Shown here piece after piece: positions 10,156 to 19,775 of a stretch of DNA of 64,000 nt; positions within the stretch are counted from its first letter, which is position 1; each line of letters opens with the position of its first letter. Origin of the DNA: Rebecca billardiae RCC1528. Taxonomy: Eukaryota > Haptophyta. The stretch spans positions 1 through 64,000 of the forward strand of contig OZ251235.1 of the NCBI GenBank assembly GCA_965240325.2, in the 5' to 3' direction. A model generated the notes under the pieces. The model was given only the letters and a program-made list of their open reading frames with translations, was not told the DNA's origin and did no database searches. The position numbers were made by a program, and so were the translations under genes.

Positions 10156-11691
10156 TCAGCCGGCGCCGACCTCGGCGCGCCTGCGCTCGAGCGCGGCGCC
10201 GATGCGGCGCGCGCCCTCTGCGAGCTCGGCCGCGCTCAGCTGGGCGAAGCACAGCCGCAGGTGGCGCGCCAGCTGCATGCGCGCGCCGACGCGCGCCGCG
10301 TGCGCGCGGATCGCCTCCGCGAGCGCGCGCGACTCGGCGTCCGCCGCCTCCTCCTCCTCCGCCGCCGCCGCCGCCGCCTCCTCCTCCGCGTCGGCGGCGG
10401 CGCCGCCGCCGCCCGCGGCGGGCGAGCGCGCGCGCGCGAGCGCCGAGCACGCGCCGCCCGGCAGCGCGCGCACGCCCTCGGCGTCGAGGTGCGGCGCGAG
10501 CTGCTCCGCGGTGCCCGCCCATTCGGGCAGGCGCAGGAAGAGGAAGAAGCCGCCCTCGGGCTGCGCGAACGCGCACTCGGGCGCGTGCGCGCGCAGCGCG
10601 TCGCCGAGCGCGGCCGCGCGCGCCGCGTACGCGCCCGCGAGCGCGCGCAGGTGGCGCGCGACGCCGCCCGCCTCCAGCGCCTCCGAGACGAGCGCCTCGG
10701 CGAGGAAGGCGGGGCCGCCGCCCGAGTCGACGTACCCGCGCGCGCGCACGGCGCGCGTGAGCGCGGGCGGCGCCTCGATCCAGCCCAGCCGGCACGCGGG
10801 CGCGAGAATCTTGGAGAAGGTTCCGACGCTCACGCACCCGCCGCCGCCGAGCTCGGCGAGCGCGGCCGCGCGCGCGGGCGGCGCGTCGCGCGCCCACGCG
10901 CCGCGCGCCTCGGCCTCGGCGGCGGCGGCGTCGGCGGGCGGCGGGCCGGCGGGCGGCGCGTACCGCCAGTCGTACGTCGCCATCCTGCGCGGCGTGCGCC
11001 CCTGCGCCGCCCAGTGCAGCTGGTGGTACGCCTCGTCAGCCACCACCCAGAAGCCGTGCGCGCGCGCGAGCCGGCCGAGCGCGGCGCGGCGCTCGGCGGG
11101 GAGCGTGGCGGACGTGGGGTTGGCGAAGGCGGGCACGGTGTAGAGCATGCGCAGCCCGCGCGCGCCCAGCGCGCCCGAGCGGAGCAGCGCCTCGAGCTCC
11201 TCGACGACGAGGCCGTGCGCGTCGGTCGGCAGCGGCACCGGCCTCAGCCCGTGGTCGCGGAAGATCTGCCCGGCCAGAAAGTAGGTGGGCTCCTCGCACG
11301 CGACCACGTCGCCCGGGGCGCAGAGGACCGAGGTGACCAGCTCGAGCGCGTGCGACGCGCCGCACGCCGCGACCAGCCAGCGCGGGTCGGCGGGCGGCGC
11401 GCTCGGCTCCGCGGCGCTCAGGTGGAGCCTGAGCAGCGAGAGGAAGCGCGCGCTGCCCTCGGGCACGCCGTACCCGAGGTGGAGCGCGCCGGCGGACGCG
11501 CGCCGGCCGAGCGCCGCGCTCGCGCGCGCGACCACCTCGCGCGGCAGCTCCGCCGCCGCCGGGTACCCCTTGAGCAGGTCAATCATCGCGGGCAGCCGCG
11601 CCGCGGCGGACATGCTGAGGGCCAGAGTCCGGCGGGGGGCGCGCGCCGATTCACCCGTTGATGTTGACCGGATCGAAATCACGCTCGTCAC
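10156..11691 (-). CDS. PLP-dependent aminotransferase, class I/II (fold type I)
   Basis: Predicted to transfer amino groups using pyridoxal phosphate. The 511-residue product shows class I/II landmarks in order: YGVPEGS (about 74-80), a GASHALELV cofactor loop (about 111-119), NPTS (about 191-194), ADEAYH (about 218-223, Asp to the PLP ring nitrogen and Tyr to its O3') and SVGTFSKILAPACRLGW (288-304). K294 is the expected Schiff-base lysine. The pattern is closest to 2-aminoadipate/kynurenine-type and MocR-like aminotransferases; substrate cannot be told. An Ala/Glu-rich insert (about 420-455) is unusual. Met27 is an alternative start and may be the real one, since the first ATG lies only 9 bp from the stop of the upstream same-strand RUS gene. 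No introns are needed. Confidence 0.9.
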   Translation of the reverse strand: MTSVISIRSTSTGESARAPRRTLALSMSAAARLPAMIDLLKGYPAAAELPREVVARASAALGRRASAGALHLGYGVPEGSARFLSLLRLHLSAAEPSAPPADPRWLVAACGASHALELVTSVLCAPGDVVACEEPTYFLAGQIFRDHGLRPVPLPTDAHGLVVEELEALLRSGALGARGLRMLYTVPAFANPTSATLPAERRAALGRLARAHGFWVVADEAYHQLHWAAQGRTPRRMATYDWRYAPPAGPPPADAAAAEAEARGAWARDAPPARAAALAELGGGGCVSVGTFSKILAPACRLGWIEAPPALTRAVRARGYVDSGGGPAFLAEALVSEALEAGGVARHLRALAGAYAARAAALGDALRAHAPECAFAQPEGGFFLFLRLPEWAGTAEQLAPHLDAEGVRALPGGACSALARARSPAAGGGGAAADAEEEAAAAAAEEEEAADAESRALAEAIRAHAARVGARMQLARHLRLCFAQLSAAELAEGARRIGAALERRRAEVGAG

Positions 11692-11700
11692 AGTCTGACT

Positions 11701-13179
11701 TCACCAAGACTGCGTCTGCTGCTGCGTGTCGTCGCAGTCAAACGCGACGCGCTCGGCGTGCGCGTCGAGCAGCGTGTGCTCCGTGCCCCAGCCCGCGCGC
11801 CCGAGCGCGCGGACGTACGCGGCGCCGTGCGCGTCGGCGTACTCGGCGGCGCGGCGCAGCGCGCCGTCGAGCGCGCCGCCGGCGCGCGCGCCGCGCGACG
11901 CGCCCGCCGGCGCGGCGCGCAGCTCGGCGAGCGCCGGCCCGTCGGCGTCGAGCTCGCGCAGCAGCCGCGCGGCGTGCATGTGCGCGCGCAGCTCGGCCTC
12001 GCCGCCGCCCGCGCCGCGCGCGAGCAGCAGCCGCGCGCGCGCGCGGCCGCTGCCCGCGCAGTGCTCGGCGCAGAGCACGTGCCCGCGCGCCGCCGCGTGC
12101 GCGCGCGCCGCGCCGAGCTGCGCCGCGTCCGCCGCGTACTCGGGCAGCGCGCCGCCAAACGCGACGCGGCCGGCGCCCGCGTGCCTGCGCAGCGGCGGCA
12201 GCAGCCCGTCGTCCAGCGAGGAGAGCGCGCGCGGGCCCGGCACGGCCGCGGCGCCGCCGTCAAAGTAGGCGGCGGCGAGCAGCTCGGCCTTCCGCGCGTC
12301 GGCCACGCTCAGCGTCACGCAGCGCAGCGCGGCCGCGAGCGTCGCGACGTGCGCGGCCGCGAGCGCGACGGCGAGCGGCGCGGCGAGCTGCGGCGCGGGC
12401 AGCGTCGCGCCCACCGAGAGGGCGACGCCCAGCGCCGTGCCGAGCAGCTGGCCGACGACGGCCTGCGCGCCGGCCTTGGCGGTCAGGTCGGCGAGGTTGG
12501 CGTGCGCCGCGCGGCGCGACAGGCTCAGGTGGATCGCCGCCTTGGACGCGCTCGCCGCGAGGCACGCCACCGACTTTGCGACGGTCGCGGCCGACGCGAT
12601 CGGCAGGAACGCGGCCGGCCAGAGCGGCGCGCACATCTCGACGAGGCGCGCGCCGTCCTCGAGCCAGGCGGCGAAGAGGCGCCACTGCTTGGGGTGCGCG
12701 TCGAAGCGGTCGGCCACCAGGTACGCCGAGCCGATCGTCGCGAGCTGCCCGACGCCGTCCTTGAGCACCCAGTTGAGCGCGGCCGCGGCGGGCAGCGCGT
12801 GCGGCGCGCCCAGCCCGGCGCCCATCAGCAGCGCCTGCGTGGAGAGCGTGCCCGCGGCGGAGCCGAGCGCCTGGTGCGCGACGTTCCACGCGGCGTACCG
12901 CGCGTACTCGGGCGCGACCGAGTCGGGGAAGCCGCGCGGCAGCAGCGGCGCCGCGAGCGCGCGCAGCGGCGCGGCGACGGCGCCGCCCGCCCGCGCGCCG
13001 TCGCCGCCGTCGTCGCGCGCGCGCGCGAGCGCGCCCGTGGCCGGGTCGAGCGCGTAGCGCTGCGCGTCGGCGCGCGACGCGCGGTACACCACCGCCACGA
13101 CGGCGGGCGGCGGCGCCGCCGCCGCCGCGCGGCCGCACAGCCCCGCGAAGCGCACGTGGCGCGCGGCGAGGGCCGCCAT
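11701..13179 (-). CDS. RUS1/DUF647 family protein (root UV-B sensitive)
   Basis: 492 residues. The family signature begins with LPRGFPDSVAPEYARYAAW (about 79-97), then LSTQALLMGAGLG, the core LNWVLKDGVGQLATI (about 136-150), and hydrophobic helices through about residue 300. FDAHPKQWRL and the LEMCAPLWP-like block match the RUS family. In Arabidopsis RUS1 and RUS2 interact and are tied to vitamin-B6 homeostasis and auxin transport. Here the protein is likely membrane-associated and perhaps plastid-linked, since the first ~70 residues are Ala/Arg-rich. It sits 9 bp upstream of a PLP enzyme on the same strand and divergently, at 167 bp, from a phosphate transporter. Single exon. Confidence 0.9.
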   Translation of the reverse strand: MAALAARHVRFAGLCGRAAAAAPPPAVVAVVYRASRADAQRYALDPATGALARARDDGGDGARAGGAVAAPLRALAAPLLPRGFPDSVAPEYARYAAWNVAHQALGSAAGTLSTQALLMGAGLGAPHALPAAAALNWVLKDGVGQLATIGSAYLVADRFDAHPKQWRLFAAWLEDGARLVEMCAPLWPAAFLPIASAATVAKSVACLAASASKAAIHLSLSRRAAHANLADLTAKAGAQAVVGQLLGTALGVALSVGATLPAPQLAAPLAVALAAAHVATLAAALRCVTLSVADARKAELLAAAYFDGGAAAVPGPRALSSLDDGLLPPLRRHAGAGRVAFGGALPEYAADAAQLGAARAHAAARGHVLCAEHCAGSGRARARLLLARGAGGGEAELRAHMHAARLLRELDADGPALAELRAAPAGASRGARAGGALDGALRRAAEYADAHGAAYVRALGRAGWGTEHTLLDAHAERVAFDCDDTQQQTQSW

Positions 13180-13346
13180 CGCCTCGCCTTAACCAAGTGT
13201 GCACGTTAAATCATAGTCGTAAACTGTACCGCCGTCCTTCCGTACGACGTACGATATACGAATGCGGGTATTCCGTCGTCGAATCCGGTGCCGTCGAGAT
13301 TCGCGCGCGCGCGCATCGTCGTCGCCCCGACGACCAGCCCCCTCTC
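13180..13346. promoter_or_regulatory. Divergent intergenic region, RUS gene / PiT transporter
   Basis: 167 bp separate the two start codons and must hold both 5' UTRs and core promoters. The half next to the RUS gene is less GC-rich than the coding flanks. No specific TATA box can be claimed. Confidence 0.6.
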
Positions 13347-15153
13347 ATGGCGGCGAACGCGACAGCGGCCGCCGCGGCGGCGGCGGCGGCGGCGGCAGCG
13401 TCGGCGGGCGCGCTGGGCGACGAGTCGGCGGCGTCGCCGTGCGCGGGCTTCATCTTCTCGGTGGGCGTGCTCGCCGCCATCGGCATCGGCATGAGCAACG
13501 CGGGCAACGACCTGTGCAACGCGATGGGCGTGACCGTCGGCGCGGGCGTGCTCTCGCTGCGCCAGGCGGTGGGCGTCGGCGCGGTGTTCGACGGGCTGGG
13601 CGGCCTGCTGATGGGCTCGCGCGTCACCAACACCATCGCCGCGGGCATCGTCAAGGGCGACCTGTACGCGGGCGCGGACGGCCCCGACCTGCTCGCCAAG
13701 TCGATGCTGATCGTCATGTTTGCGGGCGGCGCGACGATGCTCACCGGCACGATGGGGCGCGTGCCGATCTCGGCGCACCACTCGGTGGTGGGCTCGCTCG
13801 TCTCGATGGCGCTCATCACGCGCGGGCCCTCCGCCGTGCACTGGGACCTCGTCGGCGAGATTGTCTTCTCGTGGGTGCGCGCGCGCGCGCGCCCACGAGA
13901 AGGCGGCCGAGCGGGCCGGCGCGCGCGCGCGCTCACCCGCCGCCGCCCCGCCCGCCCGCCCCCCCCCCCCGCCGGCGCAGATCGGCAACCCGCTGCTGGG
14001 CATGGCCACCTCGCTCGCCGTCTTCGTGCTCCTCGACTGGTCCGTGCTGCGCCGCGAGCAGCCCGCGCGCGCGTTTGCGCGCGCCAAGTGGGCCGTGTAC
14101 GTGGGCAGCTGCTGCACGTGCCTGCCGTTCGTGCTCGTCAAGTCGCCGCAGCTCAAGGTGCCCATCGCGCCCGCGCTCGTCGTCTCGTGCGGCGTGGGGC
14201 TGCTCTGCGCGCACTACGCCGACGCGCTCACCGCCTCGATCGACGCCGCGCGCGCGTACGTCCACGTGGGCGCCGGCGCGGAGGGCGCGGACCGCGAGTC
14301 GGCGGGCGGCTCGACGCCCGAGGAGGCGACGACCGCGCTCGGCGGCGGCGCGGCCGACGCGGCCGAGGCGGGCGCGCTCGTCGAGCGGCGGCGCGGCGGC
14401 GGCGGCGCGGACGGCGGCGCGGCGGCGCCCGACGCCTTCTCGATCGACGACGACGACGACGGCGTCGTCGGCGCCAAGCCGGGCGGCGTGCACGAGCTGC
14501 GGCCGATGGTGGCGCGCGGCGGCGCCGACGACGACGACGACGAGGGCGCCGCGCTCGCCGCCTCGGGCCCGGGCTCGCGCGCGCGCGCGGGCGAGCTGCG
14601 CGCGGTCGAGCGCGCGTTCGGCCCGCTGCTCGTGCTCTCGGCGGTGAGCGTGGCCTTCGTGCACGGCGCGCAGGACGTGTCCAACGCGGCCGGCCCGCTC
14701 ATGCAGATCAACGCGCAGCTCAGCGCGCGCTCCGCGCACGCGGGGCGCATCGAGGGCGGCAGCCTGTCGTGGCCGCTGCTGCTCGGCGTGTGCGCGTTCG
14801 TCGCGGGCGACCTCGTGCTCGGCTGGCGCGTGATCGCGACGGTGGGCTCGAAGATCACCGACATGACGCCGTCGCGCGCGTTTGCGGCGCAGATGGGCAC
14901 GGTGGTGGCGCTCACCTCCGCCACGCTCGTCTCGCTGCCCGTCTCCTCGTCCGAGTGCATCGTCGGCTCGGTGATTGGCGTCGGGCTCGCCAAGCGCGCG
15001 CTCGGCTACTCGGACGCGGGCATCGACTTCAAGGTGCTCAGGCGGATCTGGGCGGCGTGGCTGCTCACCATCCCGTACGCCGGCGCCATCGCCGCCGCCT
15101 TCTTCACGCTCGTGCAGCTCGTGTGCCCGCCCGCGTCCGCCGGCGGCGTCTGA
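13347..15153 (+). CDS. PiT/PHO4-family phosphate transporter, two exons
   Basis: Predicted inorganic-phosphate symporter (PiT family). Exons are 13347-13874 and 13981-15153, giving 566 residues. The two inverted family repeats are visible: SNAGNDLCNA near residue 50 in the first half and VHGAQDVSNAAGPL in the second, each followed by membrane helices. TGTMGRVPISAHHSVVG and LPVSSSECIVGSVIGVGL are the matching second motifs. The central loop carries two Asp runs and low-complexity Gly/Ala. The chosen start follows an in-frame upstream extension that lacks family similarity. The intron (106 bp, phase 0) shifts frame, and the protein is continuous only when it is removed. Divergent from the RUS gene. 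Confidence 0.93.
13875..13980 (+). other. PiT intron with hairpin over the donor
   Basis: The donor is GTGCGC and the acceptor GGCGCAG. CTTCTCGTGGG (13865-13875) pairs perfectly with CCCACGAGAAG about 15 bases later, around an alternating GC loop, so the exon end and splice donor are inside a strong stem. A poly-C run precedes the acceptor. Confidence 0.85.
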
Positions 15154-16160
15154 GTCGCGGCGCGCCTGGCGCCCATCGTCAGGGCTGGCGCGGCCGTGGC
15201 GGGCGCGCACGCGGGTTCCAACCCGCACGGTCCGCGGGGCCCTCGTTTGTGTGCGGCGCGCGGCCCGCGCACGGCGCGCTCGGCTCGATGGGGGTGCATC
15301 GTTATCCGATGGTGTCATCGTTGTCGTCGATGGCCATCAACCGACATCGGCGCATGCGCCGCCGTAGTGGCTCAATGATGTGCTCACGTAACTACCGACG
15401 GTGTGTGTGTGTCTGTGTAGTACATTGTATTCGCCATCTGCAGCGCAGGCTGATGTTGCCAGCAGCTCAGCGGCAGCGGCCAGTCTCAGCTTGTCATCCG
15501 CCGCGGCGGCGGACCTGCCATCCCGGGCCGGCGGCGGCCGGTGCCCGTGCCACTGCAATCGGACCGGCCGCCCCGGCAGTGGCACATATCGCGGGCTGCG
15601 CGCGGCGGCGGCGCGGCCGGTCTCCGGCCACTCGGGCCGTATGGCGCGTGCATAGTGCAGGCATCGCGCCACCGTACTTGCACGCGCATAGCCGCTCAGC
15701 AGGCGCGCTCCGAACAGCAGGCATCATGTTGCCGGGCACCGGCTGCCGGCGGGGCTCTGAGCCGCTTCGGGCCGTGACCCCGCGTGCGCAGATGGCCAGG
15801 CCCGCCGCGAGATCATTCCTTTGGCGCGGCGTGCATGGGTCTAACCAGTCGCGGCGCACGAACGGGCACTGTCGAATACGCGCGGAGCGGCCAGGGCCGG
15901 GCGTCTTGCTGGCCCGCAGCGTACGCCGCCGGCCGCCATCCTCGCAGTCCACTTTCGCGTCGATCCGCGCGAATCATCAGCGAATCATTTGAGGATTGAA
16001 CTACTTCGCGAGGCTTCATCGCGCGTGAACAATCAACAATTCAGAGAGCTCCAGGGTCGCTGGCCCTTTTTTGGACCGTCGCAGTCTTCGCAAGGCTCGC
16101 AGGGGAAGAGTTGGATCGACAGTGTGGTGAGCAGTGCGCCATCGTCACACGGCGAGAGAG
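15154..16160. other. Intergenic, ~1 kb, no gene recognised
   Basis: Between the phosphate transporter and the Popeye-like gene. Perfect 10-bp inverted arms GTGCCACTGC (15547-15556) and GCAGTGGCAC (15576-15585) could form a small hairpin. A long open frame across the region has no family similarity and is treated as read-through of the transporter frame. Confidence 0.55.
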
Positions 16161-17657
16161 ATGCGGGCCGCCGCGCATCTCGACGTCGCCGCCACGCTCG
16201 TGCCGCGGCGGGACGAGGCGCGCAGGCGACGGCGGGCGGCGCCGCCGGCGCTGGCGCTCGCGCTCGTCCTCGCCGCGCTCGCGCCGCGCGCCGCGCTCGG
16301 CGCCACGCGCGCTCCGCCGCTGCGCGCGGCCGCGGCGGGCGCGCGCGCGCGCGTGCCGCGTGCCGCGCCGCGCGTGCGCGCGTGCGCCGCGCCCGGCTCC
16401 TCGGCGTCGGACGAGCCGCGGCCGCAGCTGCGCACGGCGTCGCCGAGCGTCTTCACCGGCCGCTGGGTCGACCCCGACGCGCCGCCGAGCAAGGAGACGC
16501 CGCCGCTCGTCGCGCTCGGCCGCGCGCTCGGCGAGGCGCTGCCGCGCTGGGCGTCGGGCGCGGGCGCGGACTGGGCGCCCGTGCGGCGCGAGTGGCTGCG
16601 CTTCCTCGCGGGGTTCGACCGCGGCGACTTTCGGTGGGAGTTCCTCGTGCCCTTCCGCGAGGAGCCGCTCACGCGCGTGGACAAGTTCATCGTCGCCACC
16701 TCGTTTGTGGCGCTGGCGCTCGGCGTGCAGGTGCTGTTCGACCGCGAGGCGTCGGTGTGGGACCACCTGGCGTACATCCTCTTCTTCCTCTCGTACGCGA
16801 TCGGGAACGAGTCGTCGCTGCGCACGCTCGCGATCGGCGGCTCCGCGCTCGAGATCGTCGCCAACCTGGACACGAACGGCCCCGAGCGCGCGGACGTGGT
16901 GCCGGTGTCGTACGAGACTCTCTTCATCGTGATCAACGCGTACTACGCACTGCGCGCGCACGTCGCCGCGCAGCCGGTCGAGTTCGCGCAGGTGGAGCGG
17001 CGCGTGTACGAGGCGTGCTTCGAGCCCTTCGGCCTCGCGCCGCGCCAGTTCCTCAAGATCCTCGAGAGCGCCGAGTGGCACGTGGCCGTGGAGGGCGAGC
17101 GGCTGGTCGAGCGCGGCGAGCCGGTGCGCGACGTGTTCGTCGGGCTGGGCGGCGCCTTCTCCATCCTCGGCAAGGACAACCAGACGGTCGGCGCGGTGCA
17201 GCCGTACGTGCTGATCGGCGAGGTGTCGCTCCTGCAGAACCTGCAGTCGCCCGGCGGCTCGTACCACCCCGAGGCCGTCGCGTCGATGGTCGCCGCGCCG
17301 GGCGCCACGTACGTGCGCTGGCCGCAGTGGGTCTTCTTCGAGGCGATGGCGGAGGACGAGGCGTTCGCCGCGGCGATGCGCACCATGATCGCGCGCGCGC
17401 TCTCGCGCAAGCTGCTCACGATCTGGGAGGGCGGCAGCGCCGGCGGCATGCCGCAGCCGCCGCCGGCGGCCATGCCGCAGCCGCCGCCCGCGGCGTCGGC
17501 CTCGGCGGACGCGGGGAGCAAGGTGGTGGCCGCGCCGCCGCAGCCGCACGGCGGCTCGGCGTCCGCGCCGCCGCCAGCGTCGCGGCCTGCGTCGGGCTCG
17601 TCGCCGCCCTCGTCCGCGGCGGCCTCCGAGCCGTGGCCGCCCTCGCAGGGGACATAG
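16161..17657 (+). CDS. Popeye-like membrane protein with cyclic-nucleotide-binding fold
   Basis: 498 residues from ATG 16161 (an in-frame ATG at 16134 is less likely). The N-terminus has a hydrophobic signal (PALALALVLAALAP) followed by an Arg/Ala-rich, acid-poor stretch, as in bipartite plastid presequences. Three hydrophobic segments follow (about 173-192, 200-215, 250-268). A cNMP-binding-like domain (about 280-420) contains FEPFGLAPRQF, VEGERLVERGEPV, IGEVSLLQNL and YVRWPQW. The order (three TM segments, then cNMP fold) is that of Popeye (POPDC) proteins. IGEVSLL resembles a canonical phosphate-binding cassette more than the animal Popeye motif. The C-terminal ~65 residues are Pro/Ala/Ser-rich. 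Ligand binding is inference. Confidence 0.75.
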   Translation: MRAAAHLDVAATLVPRRDEARRRRRAAPPALALALVLAALAPRAALGATRAPPLRAAAAGARARVPRAAPRVRACAAPGSSASDEPRPQLRTASPSVFTGRWVDPDAPPSKETPPLVALGRALGEALPRWASGAGADWAPVRREWLRFLAGFDRGDFRWEFLVPFREEPLTRVDKFIVATSFVALALGVQVLFDREASVWDHLAYILFFLSYAIGNESSLRTLAIGGSALEIVANLDTNGPERADVVPVSYETLFIVINAYYALRAHVAAQPVEFAQVERRVYEACFEPFGLAPRQFLKILESAEWHVAVEGERLVERGEPVRDVFVGLGGAFSILGKDNQTVGAVQPYVLIGEVSLLQNLQSPGGSYHPEAVASMVAAPGATYVRWPQWVFFEAMAEDEAFAAAMRTMIARALSRKLLTIWEGGSAGGMPQPPPAAMPQPPPAASASADAGSKVVAAPPQPHGGSASAPPPASRPASGSSPPSSAAASEPWPPSQGT

Positions 17658-18050
17658 CGCAGGCGGCGCGCGGGGAGGCGGCGGCTGCGCGGGGCGCCCA
17701 GCGGCTGCAGGCCTGACGATGCCCGGTCCGTCTAGGCTCCGTGCGGACCCTGAGGAGTGACACGACTGATGTGCTGATGAGTGGTGTGCAGCACTTCATC
17801 AGGCCGGGTGACATCCGTGACGGAAGTATGGTAATATCGTCGCGCGCAGCCGTCTGATATCCGAGCAGCACCGTCGATCGCAGCTAGACACTACTCTGAT
17901 GATATATGCTATATATATATACGATGACGTGATCCGCGACCTCGCAGGCCCCGGCCCGCCCCGCCGCGCCGGCCCCGCCCGCGGGCACCGCCCGCACCGG
18001 GCCACTGGGCCTCGCGCCGCGGTCCGCCCGACGAGTCAGCCCCCGCTAGA
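17658..18050. other. Convergent 3' intergenic region
   Basis: 393 bp between the convergent Popeye-like and RCC1 genes, including a short AT microsatellite at about 17908-17922. No gene seen. Confidence 0.6.
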
Positions 18051-19592
18051 TCAGGCGAGGCGCGCTGGTGGCACCGGCCGGTGGTCATCCCCGCCGGCGC
18101 TGCATTCGACTGGGCACAGCGGCGGCAGCTGCGCGACGCGCGTGGGCGCACGAACGGCATTCGCCGCGGCGCCGGCCGCGCCCTCGGCGCCGAGGCCGAG
18201 CGCGGCCGTCCGCTCGCCGCACGCGTGCGCGCTGCCGTCCGCCGTGAGGAACAGCGCGTGCGCCAGGCCGAGCGCGCAGTGCGCGACGTGCGCGTGGGCG
18301 AGGGCGCGCACGCGGCTCGGGGCGTGGACGGCGAGCGCGCGCGAGCCCGTCCCGAGCTCGCCGCGGCGGTTGTCGCCGAACGCGTGCGCGCTGCCGTCCG
18401 CGCCCAGCACCGCGCCGCTGCGGTGGCCGCACACGGCGCGCACAGCGCGCACGCCCGCAAGCGCCTGGACGCGCGCCATGGGGGCAGGGCGCGCGCGCCG
18501 CTGGTCGTTGGGCCGGCCGAGCTCATTGTACGAGCAGCCTCCGAACGCGTACACGCCCCCCGCGGCGTCCACCACCAGGCTGTGGCTGACGCCCGCGCTC
18601 ACGTGCGCCGCGCGCACGGCCGCGAGCGCGCAGATCAGCCGCGGCGTGCGCTGCGGCTCGAGCGCGCCGGCGGCGCTGCCGAGCTGGCCAGCGTCGTTGG
18701 TGCCGCACGCGTAGACGGCGCCGCACGCCGCGAGTAGCAGCGTGTGCCCGCCCCCGGCGGCGATGCCCGCCACGCGCACGCCGTCCAGCGCCTCCACGCG
18801 CGCGGGCAGCGCGCGTGCGCCGGTGGCCCGCCCCAGGCCGAGCTGGCCGTAGCAGTTGCAGCCCCAGCCGTACGCGCACCCGGCGGCGGTGGACGCGAGG
18901 CTGTGCGCGCCGCGCGCGGCGATGCACACGGCGTGCTCGCCGCGCAGCGCGCGCACGTGCGCGAAGGCGCGGCGCGTCTCCCTGTCGCCCAGCCCGAGCT
19001 GGCCGGCCGCGTTCTCGCCGCACGCGTACAGCGCACCCCCGCGGCACAGCGCGAGAAGGTGGGACTGGCCGGCGGCGACCGAGCGCAGGCGCACCGAGCC
19101 GAGCGAGGGCACGCGCGTGGGCACGCGCACCGCGCCCGCCCCCGGGTGGCCCAGCGCCGCTGGCGCCGCGGCACCGCCCCCCACGGCCGGCGCGCCGCCG
19201 CCGGCCGGGCCCGCCTCGCCGCACGTGTGCAGGCCGCCGCGCGCGTCGACAAACGCGCTGTGGGCCGCGTCGCACGCGGCGCGCTGCGCGTGCTGTGACG
19301 CGAGCATGTGCACGCGCTCGCGCGCGAACAGCTCCTGCGTCCACGTGCACGCGCCCCGCGGCAGCTCGGCCGGCAGCGCGGCCGCGTGCCCGCGGCGCGC
19401 GGCGCGCTCGCGCAGCGCGCGCTCGACCGCCGAGCCGCCGCCGCGCGGCGCGCCGCGGAAGAGGCGCGACGTGGCGTTGGCGCTGGCGAGATCGCACGGC
19501 CGCGGGAGCAACGCCACGATCCGCTCGATCACCTCGGGCGGCAGCTCGCGCAGCTCGAGCGGCGGAAGCGCCGAGGCGATCGCGCGGCGCAT
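18051..19592 (-). CDS. F-box + RCC1-repeat protein
   Basis: 513 residues from ATG 19592 (an upstream in-frame ATG at 19664 is less likely). Residues about 9-45 (LRELPPEVIERIVALLPRP) form an F-box-like motif. The rest is a series of RCC1 blades with the recurring signature AxGxxHxLxL...G.VYACGxNxxGQLG, e.g. YACGENAAGQLGLG, YGWGCNCYGQLGLG, YACGTNDAGQLG and HAFGDNRRGELGTG. RCC1 propellers are protein-interaction or exchange-factor modules. With an F-box, a substrate-recognition subunit of an SCF ubiquitin ligase is the likeliest role, which is inference. Divergent from the DSP-FHA gene with 183 bp between starts. Confidence 0.9.
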   Translation of the reverse strand: MRRAIASALPPLELRELPPEVIERIVALLPRPCDLASANATSRLFRGAPRGGGSAVERALRERAARRGHAAALPAELPRGACTWTQELFARERVHMLASQHAQRAACDAAHSAFVDARGGLHTCGEAGPAGGGAPAVGGGAAAPAALGHPGAGAVRVPTRVPSLGSVRLRSVAAGQSHLLALCRGGALYACGENAAGQLGLGDRETRRAFAHVRALRGEHAVCIAARGAHSLASTAAGCAYGWGCNCYGQLGLGRATGARALPARVEALDGVRVAGIAAGGGHTLLLAACGAVYACGTNDAGQLGSAAGALEPQRTPRLICALAAVRAAHVSAGVSHSLVVDAAGGVYAFGGCSYNELGRPNDQRRARPAPMARVQALAGVRAVRAVCGHRSGAVLGADGSAHAFGDNRRGELGTGSRALAVHAPSRVRALAHAHVAHCALGLAHALFLTADGSAHACGERTAALGLGAEGAAGAAANAVRAPTRVAQLPPLCPVECSAGGDDHRPVPPARLA

Positions 19593-19775
19593 CCGGCCGG
19601 CCGGTGAGACGCAGACTGCCGCGTGCGCGTGCGGGGCTCCTGTGATCAGCCGGAGTGCGCGCAAGCGCCAAGCGAGAGCGGTCTTTGGGAGCCGGCGCGG
19701 CCGCGCAAAGCTGCAGCGCAGTCGTCAGCAAGCCGCTCGAGCGAGGCGCGCGGCGCGCGCACCCGCGAGCGCACG
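19593..19775. promoter_or_regulatory. Divergent intergenic region, RCC1 / DSP-FHA
   Basis: 183 bp between two start codons on opposite strands, so it should carry both core promoters. GC-rich; no TATA box visible. Confidence 0.55.

Noticed and set aside
13197-13346. N-terminal extension of the phosphate transporter by 50 residues
   Set aside because: Lacks family similarity and runs into the divergent promoter; ATG 13347 begins right before the first conserved helix.
13865-13980. Introner element with terminal inverted repeats
   Set aside because: The inverted repeat is confined to the donor side and does not reach the acceptor, so the intron lacks two-ended transposon structure.
15154-15992. 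Continuation of an open frame past the phosphate transporter
   Set aside because: It is the unspliced first-exon frame reading on; the true reading frame ends at 15153 after the intron.
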